A stretch of 35,175 bases of DNA from Chara braunii (Eukaryota > Streptophyta > Charophyceae > Charales > Characeae), in NCBI GenBank assembly GCA_003427395.1, contig BFEA01000559.1:824874-860048 (forward strand). The letters are read 5' to 3'. The notes under the pieces were generated by a model. That model did no database searches and was not told where the DNA came from. It saw only the letters and a list, made by a program, of their open reading frames with translations. This document shows, one piece after another, positions 1 through 9,780 of the stretch. The position numbers were made by a program, and so were the translations under genes. How positions within the stretch are numbered: the stretch's first letter is position 1; every line of letters starts with the position of its first letter.

Positions 1-57
1 GGCGATTCGATGAGGGACCTAGCTAACGCGTTAAACACTCCGCCTGGGGAGTACGGT

Positions 58-92
<35 letters not shown>

Positions 93-489
93 TGCTTAAG
101 CGGTGGAGCATGTGGTTTAATTCGATACGATGCGCAAAACCTTACCAGCCCTTGACATATGAAAGAAACTCCTCGTAAGAGATGTACTTTGACTTCATAC
201 AGGTGCTGCATGGCTGTCGTCGGCTCGTGTCGTGAGATGTTGGGTTAAGTCCTATAACGAGCGCAACCCTCGTNTTGTGTTGCTAAGACATCGCAACGAT
301 GTGCTGCACTCACAAAAAACTGCCAGTGATATACTGGAGGAAGGTGGGGATGACGTCAAGTCCGCATGGCCCTTATGGGCTGGGCTACACACGTGCTACA
401 ATGGCAATGACAATATTCCAGCAAGGCTTTAAGGCGGAGCGAATCCTGAAACATTGCCTAAGTTCGGATTGTTCTCTGCAACTCGAGAA

Positions 490-539
<50 letters not shown>

Positions 540-547
540 TGTACTCA

Positions 548-580
<33 letters not shown>

Positions 581-707
581 ATTTCTTTTGCCCGAAATCG
601 TCTCTATGATAAACCAATGACTTTGATACGTTACGCACGTCAAGTGCGCAACATGTTTTTCGCATCGTTGATCATAGAGACTATCACGGTAGAATCAGTG
701 ACTGAGG

Positions 708-750
<43 letters not shown>

Positions 751-759
751 TGACTCCTT
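1..759 (+). rRNA. rrn18: Mitochondrial-type small-subunit rRNA, 3' part (probable nuclear copy)
   Basis: Universal SSU rRNA blocks are visible in order: GAATTGACGGGGGCC near 80, GCAACC/AACGAGCGCAACCC near 260, GGTGGGGATGACGTCAAG near 342, TACACACCGCCCGTCACACC near 554, and GAAGTCGTAACAAGGTAGCCG near 709. The end reads AACCTGCGGCTGGATTGA, the plant mitochondrial 18S style without an anti-Shine-Dalgarno core. Only the portion from about E. coli position 860 onward is present; the 5' part may lie outside the window. Several normally invariant bases differ: CTGCTTAAGCGG replaces the usual CTGCACAAGCGG near 91, and GTCGTCGGCTCG replaces GTCGTCAGCTCG near 216. One base is N (274). These changes, and the fusion to a retrotransposon ORF at 757-759, suggest a non-functional nuclear copy or an assembly chimera rather than an expressed gene. 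Confidence 0.85.
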
Positions 760-1628
760 GAGACAGCAGCCTCGAGGTGGGGCTGATAGGGCTGACAGAG
801 AGGGGCCAGCAAAGGTGGTGGACAGGGCAGAGAGCAGCAGGCAGGGAGAGCAGAGACAAGCAGGGTATGGCTTATCAAAAAGGTCATCCGCAGCTGAGCT
901 TCAATAAGAGCCGTCCATGGGAAGGACCATCTTGGAGCCTGAGGAGGCGAAAGCCAAGAGGGAGGCAAAAAGAGAGGCCTTCGAATTCAGAGCCCCTACT
1001 GAACTCGCCACACTGCCTATAGAAGCAGTGGGACCTACCATGCCGCTATCAGTCGAGGAGGGGCAGTCGATGGCCAGCGACGAGCCTGTCCAAGGCTCCG
1101 CAGAGGAGTCTATGGATGTGCTCCTTGAAGCAGTCCACACTATGCAGGAGGAGGCAAGCTTATTTTCACCTGAGCAGAGGATAGAGGAGCCTCCTGAGAG
1201 TGAGATGGGGATTGCAATAGAAGGCGCCATTGAGGGCAGGCCCCAGAGGTTGGATACACCTGAGTATAGGCCAGGGGGGTTGGGATACGACCAGGGCGTA
1301 GCATTTAGGAGTTGGGGACAGGACCTGAGGAGCCTATGGACGTACCTCGGAGTTACGAGCTGAGCAGAGAGGCCAGTGAGTCACCATCATCACCAGGGTC
1401 TCAGAGGGAGAATAAAAAGTCCAAGAAGTGGTTTGACACATCCTGCTTCTTTTAAAAAAAGGAAGGCCATCGAGCCTTGCAGTGTCCTAAGTTATTAAAG
1501 GACCTGGCTGAAGGGAAGGTCTCAAAAAGTGGTGGAAGAAAGTAAAATAAGCAGGGTAGGGTAGTACAGCGATCTGCCGATGGGGTTACGACTTAATTGT
1601 ACATGCAAAACGAGGAGGAGATGAGTGA
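757..1628 (+). pseudogene. 5'-truncated copy of the retrotransposon third ORF (zinc-knuckle end)
   Basis: This is a second, decayed copy of the last third of the ORF at 15970-18543, and matches it from 17679 onward. Its frame runs from Leu at 758, through the ATG at 917, to about 1270. There it has lost one base relative to the other copy (CCAGGGGGG versus CCAGAGGGGG), so the frame shifts. The C-terminal knuckle reads Cys-Phe-Phe-stop-Lys-Lys-Glu-Gly-His then Cys: the TAA at 1453-1455 falls where the second zinc ligand of a CX2CX4HX4C knuckle belongs. At 764-766 it keeps CAG where the other copy has a TAG stop, and at 875-877 TCA where the other has TGA, so the ancestral frame was open. The expected TGA end is at 1626-1628. 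The 5' two thirds are missing and replaced by rRNA. Confidence 0.8.
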
Positions 1629-1929
1629 GTAGGGACCGGTTCGCCTAAATAGAGGCAGGCATCAGGCCATGTCTGGTAAAGTTGAGATGAACCTGGATTG
1701 AGAGTCGGACGTATGGTTACCTTCGCATTGTTAGGAGGCTTGGATACCTATGCCGCTGGTTGTATAGATGGGGGATCACAGCATAGGGTGACCATCGGGA
1801 TTAGAACCATAGGAGATAGCATGTGTATGCTGACGTTGTCTTGTTGACATAGATAAAAGGGATTCTAGGTTGTCTTAGACTCTCAACGATTTTTTCCTGT
1901 ACAGTTGACTTTGTACCATATTGAGGAGA
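1629..1929 (+). other. 3' untranslated region of the truncated element copy, with internal deletion
   Basis: Aligns with 18544-18834 of the downstream copy, including the stretch from ATGGTTACCTTC to the region around TACCATATTGAGG. About 445 bases present in the downstream copy (18835-19279) are absent here; the junction is at the shared GAGG at 1923-1926. No coding capacity or known motif was recognised. Confidence 0.6.
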
Positions 1930-2940
1930 TGTGTCAAAAGGTCGCATGGGAGTGCATCCTAAGAAAGAGAAGGGATGACTGGGAGACCTATTGAGTGAGA
2001 CCTCCTTCGTATGAAAAAGAGGGTTTATAGATTTAATGGCATGGTAAGTTGGTTTTAGATGATAAAGTTTGACAAGGAGGACCATGTTTTGCTTGGCCAC
2101 TGGTGAATTTTTTGTAAAGGTCGCAAAAAGCTTCATTGGGAGATGTCTTCGGGATGTGTGGTCTTCTTGCTCTGATTAAGTGAGGGGGCCACAACCTTGC
2201 GGACCTGGCGGTGATTCTGTTTTGCGATAGTGGAGAGGCCGCCGTGTTCTCTCTGTGTTGACCCACAGAGGGCTGGTAAATGCTTTTTATGTCTGACAGA
2301 CCTCTGCGTAGTCTCGCAGTAGGCCTGTATTGTTGCGACACACCGTCCAGCCGCTTGTGCTAATCTTGGGGCATTTATGAGAGACCCAGCTAGGGGTATA
2401 ACTGGCATCACTAGGGTGCAACCTCTAGTGTTGGCTGCTGCTCGGCGCAACCTGACAGCGAGCCCACGTCTCGCCAGAAAGGGTAAAGGCTTAAAGGGGT
2501 GTGACCACCCAAGAGGGTTTTACCTCCCCAGGGATGGCGTGTGATAAGAGTCAAGTCTTTTGGAGTCCTGATTGAATGCTTATCAGGAGAAAAAGCCTAT
2601 CGTGGTGCAACCTGCGATGGCACTACAGCTAAAATAACAAACACGGTGGACCGTAGATCTGGCACGATCACCCAGGCTACAGTGGGCCAAGATGGAGACT
2701 TGACCTTCCTGTGCTAGACTGCAGGAAGGGTCTGTGATGAGGTGTATGTGATATATATATACTTGATTGTGAAAGTTTTGGGAGGAAGGCGAGAGAGTGC
2801 CTTCAAAGGTCTCGGTTAGGGCCCGCGTCCCTGGTTATGGCCTTGTGTGCGGGGTAGAGACTAGGGACACTTAACGAGAAGTCGACGTTTGTCTAGGGCG
2901 AAGGGGAGAGGACAATTGAGAGGGGCCGCTGAAACTTATG
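1930..2940. other. Left part of the long block, copy A: no gene seen
   Basis: Conserved with 19286-20290 in the downstream copy. It contains GC-rich stretches, a short (AT)n run near 2748-2762 that is longer in the other copy (20106-20128), and no recognisable protein or RNA gene. Short open frames on either strand are not matched in reading frame in the second copy. Confidence 0.5.
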
Positions 2941-2954
2941 TTCTAGTACGTATG

Positions 2955-3020
2955 TCTAGTGTACCTGCGTCCTAGTGTGGGACAATGGAGACCCAGGTTT
3001 GAACCCTGGCGGCATATAGT
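2955..3020 (+). other. tRNA-like double stem-loop inside the long block
   Basis: GTCC-(7 nt)-GGAC is followed by a stem-loop CCAGG-TTTGAAC-CCTGG, which has the 5-bp stem and 7-nt loop of a tRNA T arm and includes a B-box-like GGTTTGAACCC. The homologous site near 20350-20378 reads CCAGGTTGGAACCCTTG and has lost the pairing. No acceptor stem or D arm could be built, so this is a tRNA-like relic at most. Confidence 0.3.
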
Positions 3021-3624
3021 TGTAAGGGTCTGCATTGTTGGAGACCTCTAACCTGAGTAAGTTGGCTAATCGGATTGGTTCCTTCCTCGTCAGCATTTGG
3101 GCTGAGGATGATCTGATAGTTTTTTATTTTCGAGCGACGGGGACGTCGCTTAATATGGTCCAGTAAGCTGTCGGCACGAATACCCTTACAGGGGTATCCG
3201 CCCTGTTTTTTGCAAGTGATAGAAAATTCGGGTAATATGGAATTGTGGGGTGACCGCGCAGGTCGCCATGGTCGTCTGAGTATAGGCTAAGGGTCGTTTT
3301 GAATAGGAAGAGTAGGTGAGCGCGCAGTTTTAAGGTGCACATATGTGATTTTGTTTCCTTTGTGTTGATTGGGGAGTCGGCGCAATTGACAGACTGAGTC
3401 TTATTTTTCTCTGATTAAATTAGGGATTCTTCTTTTGAAAGATTCCGCATTTTTTTTGCCTGGCGCGTTTGAATGGCGGCACACTTGGCGCGTGGAATGG
3501 CGTGCGTGGTGACCACGATGCAATTGGGGCCCGCCGACACGAACATTTAGTGGTCGTAGGTACAAATACAGGCTGAGGAACGGCCCAGGGCGTTTCTTGG
3601 CCCTGAGCACTGCGCAGCACCACT

Positions 3625-3632
3625 TTATATAA
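3625..3632 (+). promoter_or_regulatory. Possible TATA box in copy A
   Basis: TATATAAG lies in CCACTTTATATAAGATTAC. The same position in copy B (about 20990-21000) reads CATATAGG, so the match is not conserved and may be chance. Confidence 0.25.
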
Positions 3633-3639
3633 GATTACG

Positions 3640-5680
3640 CGCCTGGTGGTTTCAGGCTTGGGCTTAGCCCTATAGGTTACGGCTTGGGATTGCTATTGCG
3701 GAGGTACGGGGATCGAGACCAGCAGGCAACAGCGAAGGAACGATGGAGTGTGGTAAAGAAAACCGAGGGGTTGAGGGCCCCAGCGGGACTATCCCCCTTG
3801 GGTTTTTGTCGTCGGTTCAAACAACGGGCTAGATCCGAGGGGATGAAGAGATGCTAGGTCGCCCTCCCCATACCGGCTTTCGAAAGTTTTATCCGTTTAA
3901 TTTTCTTGGATCCGGTGGTTAAGCCGGTTCCGGGACTGATGTCCTTCATTTGGGGCCTATCTCAGTTGCTGGACCCATGATCTGTTTTGTTACAGTGTCT
4001 AAATTTTTGAATTGAGCATGGGCAGTCCCACTAGGATTGGTGTTGTCCTTCGGGACATCCGTTAAAATTGGAACAATACTAAAAGATTAAACGTGGCAGG
4101 ACCGCAAGGGTGGTTTACTTGCAACATACCGCACCTGTCTGTACCTGGCCTCGGAGTGGGCCGGGGACACTGCGCAGTATGCTTGGGCGGAGCGGCACTA
4201 GGACGTTGTGGCGGGGCCGCAGTGAGACTGACATGCAAAACGTTCACCGGCCTCGGGTATAGGGGCAACAGACTAATTGGGCCACAGAGTAGTAGTCTCG
4301 TTCGTACTTGCCCCACGATCACGAAGCCGGCTGGGCACATCGGGCTGCGTTAGTGGTAGTAAGAAGCGGAGAACCGGGGGCAGCGAGTATAGGCATTATT
4401 AGGCAGCGAAGGGGGTTGTCGACAGGTGAGTTGCTACATCCGCGTTTGCGGATTTCGGCTTGCATGACCGGAGCTCTGCAACCGGTATCGGTGAGGGCCT
4501 TTCGAAGCGCCTAGGTCAGCGAGGGGATACTCGACACAAAGAAAAGTAAGGGGAGGCAACAATAGTTGAGTTGAACCTGGACGGGGAGTTAAGGCGGGTA
4601 CATGCGAAGGAAAGTCGGCAATGGCTGAGCTATGAGAAAGGCGGGGCGAAGAGAGAAAGACGTAACTCGCCTGTTTCTCGAGGATTTAGTGAAGCGGGAG
4701 ATATTTGAAAAAGGAGCTGCGAGGGAGATTGAGGGAAGCGGCTATGGCACAGGTTGAGGACACGTATCCCGCTCGGTTCTTGGTGAAAGCAAGTGGGGGA
4801 GAGTGGTAGATGAAGATTTTAGGCCGGGGCGAACTCGATGGTGGAGTCGGAATGGCGAGTGAGGGGGTGTAAAGGAAGTTAAGAAGAAACATAGGTGCGT
4901 TGGGCTATGGCGGAATGAGTTTTGGATGAAACTGAGAAAAGGCGGTTTCTCAATCGATTCGAAACGGAATCGAGCGAAACAAAGTGATAGGCGAGGATCC
5001 TTCGGTACTGCGACTTGATTGATAAGGTTAATTTAACCAGTAGATTAGCAAGTTAGGAGTTAATACAGAACAGTTGTGCACGCGAGTAGAGTTTCGTTGC
5101 GACGTAAGTATGGCGGGGCGTCATTCCATGTTTAGGTGGAAGATTCACTCGATTTTTCTCATCCTACCGTTGGTGAGGATGTCCAGTTAGTCGCGGGGAT
5201 CGGGAGATAAAAAGAGGGGGTAAGAGAAACGGGCGTTGAGAAAAAGCATACCCAGCAGATGTATACGGCCCTGTTCGAGCGGAAAGATTCATTCGACTTT
5301 GTCTGTAGCTTCTCTAGAAGCTTGCGTGAGGCGACAGGGAGGGGTCTGAAACTTACCTGTTGGTTGATGAGCTGTCCATCCCGACGATCGAGGCAGCAGG
5401 GGAGCGATCCGTAAGAGGCCGGGAGACTTACCTGATGGTGGTACGGTACCCATTTTGCTGCTCGGAGTGACGGGAGACAGGCTGTGAAACTGTCGGGCCA
5501 TCTTCTTGGCTGACAACACTATTCATCGCGGAACAAAGCAGCAGCAAGGCCAGCTGCGAGGGGAAGGCTAGGCTGTTGACCGATGTATTGTCCGCCCTGC
5601 CGAGTGAAGAGGCAGGAACCCCGACTCGAATTAGCAGTCTGCCTGACTAGAGTGCCGCCTCTCTCGTAGGCTGAAATAGA
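3640..5680. other. Middle part of the long block, copy A: no gene seen
   Basis: GC-richer sequence conserved with 21010-23115 downstream. It includes the alternative LTR start at 4417 and a short palindromic TGTCGACA. No open frame is conserved in both copies with protein-like composition, and no RNA gene was recognised. Confidence 0.45.
4406..4422 (+). promoter_or_regulatory. Alternative polypurine tract and LTR start, copy A
   Basis: GCGAAGGGGG is followed after one T by TGTCGACAGG. TGTCGA is the exact inverted repeat of TCGACA at the LTR right end (10233-10238), as expected of LTR termini. The homologous site in copy B is GCGAAGGGGG-C-TGTTGACAGG, with TG at 21814. If this is the true start, the LTRs are about 5.8 kb. 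Confidence 0.35.
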
Positions 5681-5689
5681 GAGGGGATC

Positions 5690-6004
5690 GTGTTAGCTAC
5701 GACGTACTGTTGCGGGCTGTTGTTGGTTATGCAGGAATTGTTGCTGCGTACTGTGCACAAACTGCTGCCGGTGTTGTTGATTGTGTATGTACTGCTGCTG
5801 CGGACTAGGCACAAACTGCTTTTGTTGACTGTGCACGAGCTACTACTGGTTCTGTTGACTGTGTGCGAACTGTTGCTAACTGCTGGGTACTGCTATCGTC
5901 TATTGTTGGCTGTTGTATACTGCTGCATGCCACAACCGGCCGTTGCCAATTACTATGGATTGCTATACAGTGGCGATTGGGCTAAGAAAAGGTGCCGGAA
6001 CTAA
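5690..6004 (+). repeat. CTG/TTG-rich degenerate minisatellite, copy A
   Basis: Reiterated motifs such as ACTGTGCACAAACTGCTG, with interspersed TTGTTGA, are visible, and the frame from 5690 happens to be open as a leucine-rich low-complexity stretch of 104 codons. The counterpart in copy B (23124-23417) is also open, for 97 codons. The composition follows from the repeat and there is no independent sign of a protein, so it is recorded as repeat. Confidence 0.55.
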
Positions 6005-6640
6005 GAGGAAAGATTAGGCTTGAGAAGGGGGATGTTATTGCCGCCAGTTAAGAGGTCGTTAGAGGGGTTGACTTTGACCGCTTGACTTCATAAGTTGACC
6101 AGGCTGCTATTGTTTGGCCATCATTGCGGGGCCCTCAGGCGAGTGTAGGTATCAAGGCCCTCTCCTGAGAGTTGAGTTGTCCCCCTCTTGCATCTCGAGC
6201 GTGCGAAACCCCTTATACTATGTCGTTCTTACTCTAAGTTTAGTCTTGATCTGAGAGGAAGGCGGCAGGCGGGATTGCAACCCGTAGGACCGCAGGAAGA
6301 CTCTGTGGGGAGTCAACCCACCGATTGCGGGAACTCTGCCGGAGCTCAGGAGGAGTTTTGGAGGCAGGGAATTGAAAGGTAATCGTTGCTTTCCGTCTAT
6401 AAACCCAGATTATAACCCCTATTTGTACTACCTGTGGTGTTTTGACTAAGGATTCTGCATGTATCTTATCGTTAACTTTGTTTGACTTTCAAGACACAAG
6501 CCATACTAAATAAAAGAATGCATATAAAAATCTCAGTTTCAATTTATTGTCTGTCTGAAAGCATACTGTGGGATTGCATCCGGGGGAAGGTTGGGAGGAA
6601 GGCAGTATTGCTTTAAAATTTGAGTGGGTCATTAAGGCTG
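6005..6640. other. Spacer between minisatellite and hairpin array, copy A
   Basis: Conserved with 23418-24040 downstream. No gene, RNA or repeat was recognised; the last part becomes AT-rich. Confidence 0.4.
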
Positions 6641-7530
6641 GGAAGTCCCCATAAGTTTGGGGAGACCTGGTGATATGTTTATTTTGGATTGCTTGGAGCA
6701 TCAAACCATTTCATAAGTTTGGGTGGTCTGATTGCTCTGGAGGTTGGGGAATCCCCATAAGTTTGGGGAGACCCAGTGTTGTGGAATTGCATGGAGAGTC
6801 AGACCATTCTATAAGTTTAGGTGGTCTAGTTGCTCTGACTTGTAAGGGTTAACTATGATTGACTTTTCAGGAGCCAAGCACATTCTGAAAGTTCAGGTGG
6901 CTTGGTTGCCTTGTTTACTTGGGCTTTCTCAGTTTCTTTGGTTGTGAACGAGGAGGTATGAGCCATTTTATAAGTTTAGGTGGTTCAACCTCTTCCTGCT
7001 TTTATTCTAAGGGAGTAACTTTGACAGAGAATCAAGCTATTCCATAAGTTTGGGTGGCTTCGACCCCATGCAATGCACAGATTGGATCAGAGAGGAATGA
7101 ATCATGCAGAGAGTCAGACTGTTCTATAAGTTTAGGTAGTCCGTCCCAATGTCTCGCACATGCTGGAACCCAAAGGTTATAATTTGGCTATACTTTATTA
7201 CTATCTTATTTAAGAACAGACCAGTCAAACTATTCTATAAGCTTAGGTAGTCTGACTATAGCTTATCACAATCTGAAGAGAGTAAAAATAAGAGTATAAC
7301 AAAGTGTAACTTGGGCGAACTGAGCATTGTTTTTAAAACGAATGGCTTAGTCAAACGCCCGCTTTGAAGATAAAGTTCAGAGAGATATATACAACTTGGC
7401 TATTAAACAGTCCAGGGCGACTAGAATAGCCTAGTCATACGCCCAAAGAAGAGAGAAGTAGTTGTGCCCTCTGTTCTGTATAAACTCAATGGCTGGGTCA
7501 GACATGTCCCATAAGTTTGGGTGACCTGAC
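6640..7530 (+). repeat. Array of imperfect hairpins with constant loop ATAAGTTT, copy A
   Basis: The octamer ATAAGTTT (once ATAAGCTT) occurs at 6651, 6713, 6757, 6811, 6970, 7044, 7136, 7237 and 7511, each in the apical part of an inverted repeat. Examples: TCCCC/GGGGA around 6651; GAGC plus ATCAAACCA pairing TGGTCTGAT and GCTC around 6713; TGGG..TCCCC/GGGGA..CCCA around 6757; AGACCA/TGGTCT around 6811; AGTCAAACTA/TAGTCTGACT around 7237 (9 of 10 pairs); GTCAG/CTGAC around 7511. Stem sequences differ among units while the loop is nearly fixed. Near 6880 a related unit has CCAAGC/GCTTGG with loop TGAAAGTTCA. Confidence 0.8.
7313..7444 (+). repeat. Two GGGCG/CGCCC hairpins, copy A
   Basis: At 7313-7360, GGGCG-A-ACTGAGC pairs GGCTTAGT..CGCCC around an A/T-rich loop. 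At 7415-7444, GGGCG-ACTAG pairs CTAGT-CATA-CGCCC around loop AATAGC. Both occur in copy B (about 24734-24785 and 24837-24866) with base changes that largely keep pairing (for example TGCCC opposite GGGCG). Confidence 0.6.
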
Positions 7531-7833
7531 TTTACATCTTATGTAAGTTGGGTATAAAGGGATAAATCATTGAAAGATTACGAACTATTGTTTGACGAGG
7601 TTCACTTTGAGGTGGGGAGAGTACTTACCTTTGTGGTTTGGCCTGCGTGTGACTGAGTGAGGCTACTACTTAGTCTGAGTTTCAGTTTGATAGGTAGTTG
7701 CTTTAGTTGCTCGCCGCGTGCTAGAGCCATAGGCGTTGGTTTCAAATTCCTGCATTTTCTGAGATAAGTTTTTTTACTTAAATCAATTTCTGCATTTTAT
7801 GGGACCTTTTATTTATACTTGGTCTTGTAAAAA

Positions 7834-8410
7834 TCTTGGTAAGTCAATTTCTCTACGGGAAGCGCTGCCGAAATTTCTACAAAACCAAGAAGTTAGTCAG
7901 ACTTTGTCTTTTTCAGGGTCCAGTTTTTCTGACTTTTTGGCTTAATAAAAATTTGGGAAGCCTCCATTTCTAAAGGGAGTGCTGCCCAAATTTTTACCAA
8001 TTCTGGGAGTTCGACGAAACTTGATCTTAAAAAGTCAAAGTCATTTTAGATCCTGAACTTAGCTTTGTATAAATCTTGGAATAGCGCTTTCTCTACGGGA
8101 AGCGTTGTCGAAATTTTTACAAATCTAAGGAGTTACTTAAATTTTATCTCAGTTAAACTCAAATCTTGTTTCCTGAGTTTATATCTGACTTAGTATAAAT
8201 TTGGGAAGCCACCCTTTCTAAAGGAAATGCTGCCCTAATTTTTACTAATTCAGGGAAGTCGCCCTTCCTAAAGGAAATGCTGCCCATATTTGGAGTATTA
8301 TAAATCTGGGAAGCATCCTTTTCTAAAGAAATGTTGCCCATATTTTGAGTATTATAAATTATGTGAAGTTACTTTTCTTACGGGAAGCGCTGCCGAAATT
8401 TTCTTGGTTT
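7834..8410 (+). repeat. Second hairpin array (GGGAAGC...GCTGCCC type), copy A
   Basis: At least seven units of about 45-60 bases share a core of TTTCTAAAGG or TCTCTACGGGAAGCGCTGCCGA. The clearest has arms AAAAATTTGGG (7947-7957) and CCCAAATTTTT (7985-7995), 11 of 11 pairs, with an inner CTCC/GGAG. Others lie near 7834, 8069, 8196, 8255, 8306 and 8365. The unit number differs from copy B: two additional units between about 8240 and 8345 have no counterpart there. Confidence 0.7.
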
Positions 8411-8419
8411 AGAGGAGTT

Positions 8420-9195
8420 AGATTATATTTTTGCAGGTGGCAATCTTAAAATTCATTCTGCATAGAGGAGATTCTGCCAGGGTCTACCTTTCTTTTTGAC
8501 ACTTGCTTAAAGGTAGGCTCAATCTTAGTTAGTTATGATGATTTGAGTGAGATCGTGATATGAGGATTATTCTCCATGGACTTATAAATTTAACCTGGGG
8601 GATTGGCCTGTCCTGTGATACAGGTCCTCTTGATCAATTGATCCAACATTTGGGCTAGATTCAGTTTGATCCTATAAGGATCACCTTCTGTTATCACTGA
8701 TAACAGGTCAATTGTCGATTCGTCGGTCTACGACTCAACCCCAGTTCACCCTCACTACTCAACCAAAAAGGCTTTAGCCCTGGTGATTTTTGTTGTTTTA
8801 CTAAGGTTTTCATCCGGACTTTTATTAAATTACCATTTAACAAAGGCACTGAGTACTTATTTATGGTTGGTTGGACAAAGGCTGGGGCTTGCTTGGCTAA
8901 AGTGAGGGGTATGAGTATGGAGGTTTGTTGGAGTTGACTCCGTGTGATGAGTGAACTTTTGTTCGACTCTTTGATGTGATTGCAGGTATGTACCGTAGTT
9001 CGGATTTTTGGATTTGACTGCCGGCGATCACACGTATACATATGGTTGTGAGAAGTCTCACTGTGATTCTGAGAAATGATCCTCACATACTTACCTCCTT
9101 TCATATATGTATATATACATATATGGGTATATTTATGTTGGGTATACGCGTGGGCAGAGGGACCCACGCTTAAAGGCTTAATTAGGGGTTCGGAC
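8420..9195. other. AT-rich part of the long block, copy A: no gene seen
   Basis: Conserved with 25800-26580 downstream. It contains a 24-bp perfect palindrome of A/T-rich sequence at 9102-9125 that is rearranged in copy B. No protein or RNA gene was recognised. Confidence 0.4.
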
Positions 9196-9237
9196 TGAGA
9201 AAGGGAGGAAAACCCCTCTATGTTGTTGTATGCTTCT

Positions 9238-9245
9238 TATAAATT
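9238..9245 (+). promoter_or_regulatory. Candidate LTR TATA box, copy A
   Basis: TATAAATT within GCTTCTTATAAATTTCTTAG is identical in copy B (26623-26630). It lies about 1 kb before the LTR right end and about 150 bases before the strong hairpin at 9391, a position that would suit a U3 promoter driving a structured leader. There is no experimental evidence. Confidence 0.35.
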
Positions 9246-9390
9246 TCTTAGTCAGACGTTGGTCATGGGCCTGGATTCGAGGTCCGTATCCAAGACATCC
9301 CAAGCCCTAGACTCTGCATGAAAGGAATTTTCCCCCATGCAGAGCCTATTTGCCCTGCCTGTCGAGACACCCACGCCAAAAGTTGGAGGT

Positions 9391-9437
9391 CTCGCGACTG
9401 TCGCACGACTATTCCTTCAGTCGTGCGATGTCGTGAG
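9391..9437 (+). other. Long stable hairpin near the LTR right end, copy A
   Basis: TCGCACGACT (9401-9410) pairs perfectly with AGTCGTGCGA (9419-9428) around loop ATTCCTTC. Outside it, CTCGCGAC (9391-9398) pairs GTCGTGAG (9430-9437) with one mismatch. In copy B (26776-26822) the outer stem persists and the inner stem is partly eroded, while the loop is unchanged. Confidence 0.7.
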
Positions 9438-9717
9438 GGAGTAGACCCTCATGATACTTCGAGTCTGTCACTTGAGTGTCATAAGCGGCACTCGGATCCA
9501 CGAGGGACCGCTTGATATGGGCGCTACATAGTACGCCATCGTTGCGACTACTTGCGCACACTTGCATTGCGAGTCGACATGAGTAGGCCCTGCGTCCGTG
9601 CGGTTTTATACTAAGTCTCACGCGTGACGCCTATCAGAATTCCGCATCAGAAAGTTATGGGATGGCTACTAAGGGACTAGGAGTGTTGTCGCGTTGTTTG
9701 TTCGGTGTTGTTCTGTA

Positions 9718-9780
9718 AATATATATGTGTGTACGTGTATGTGTGTACGTGTATGTGTGTGCGTGTTTATTTTTATGTTC
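9718..9780. repeat. (TG)n-rich microsatellite, copy A
   Basis: An interrupted TGTGTGTACGTGTATG run. The equivalent in copy B (about 27095-27130) is shorter by about 17 bases, showing length drift between the two copies. Confidence 0.6.

Noticed and set aside
1-759. Bacterial or plastid 16S rRNA
   Set aside because: The 3' end GGATTGA without CCTCC, and the sequence around 140-330, follow plant-type mitochondrial SSU rRNA.
5690-6004. Leucine-rich open frame conserved in both long-block copies (also 23124-23417)
   Set aside because: It is the translation of a CTG/TTG repeat. Conservation between two recent copies of the same DNA is not evidence of selection, and no start context or domain supports it.
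6640-8410. Hairpin arrays as tRNA or plant miRNA gene clusters
   Set aside because: Arms and loops do not fit tRNA arms, and arms are mostly shorter than the 20-plus pairs of miRNA precursors. They are kept as an unexplained structured repeat.
9197-9212. 16-base purine run as the polypurine tract of a 1-kb LTR
   Set aside because: It is followed by CCCCTCTA rather than TG in both copies, so it is less likely than the two candidates given, although it cannot be fully excluded.
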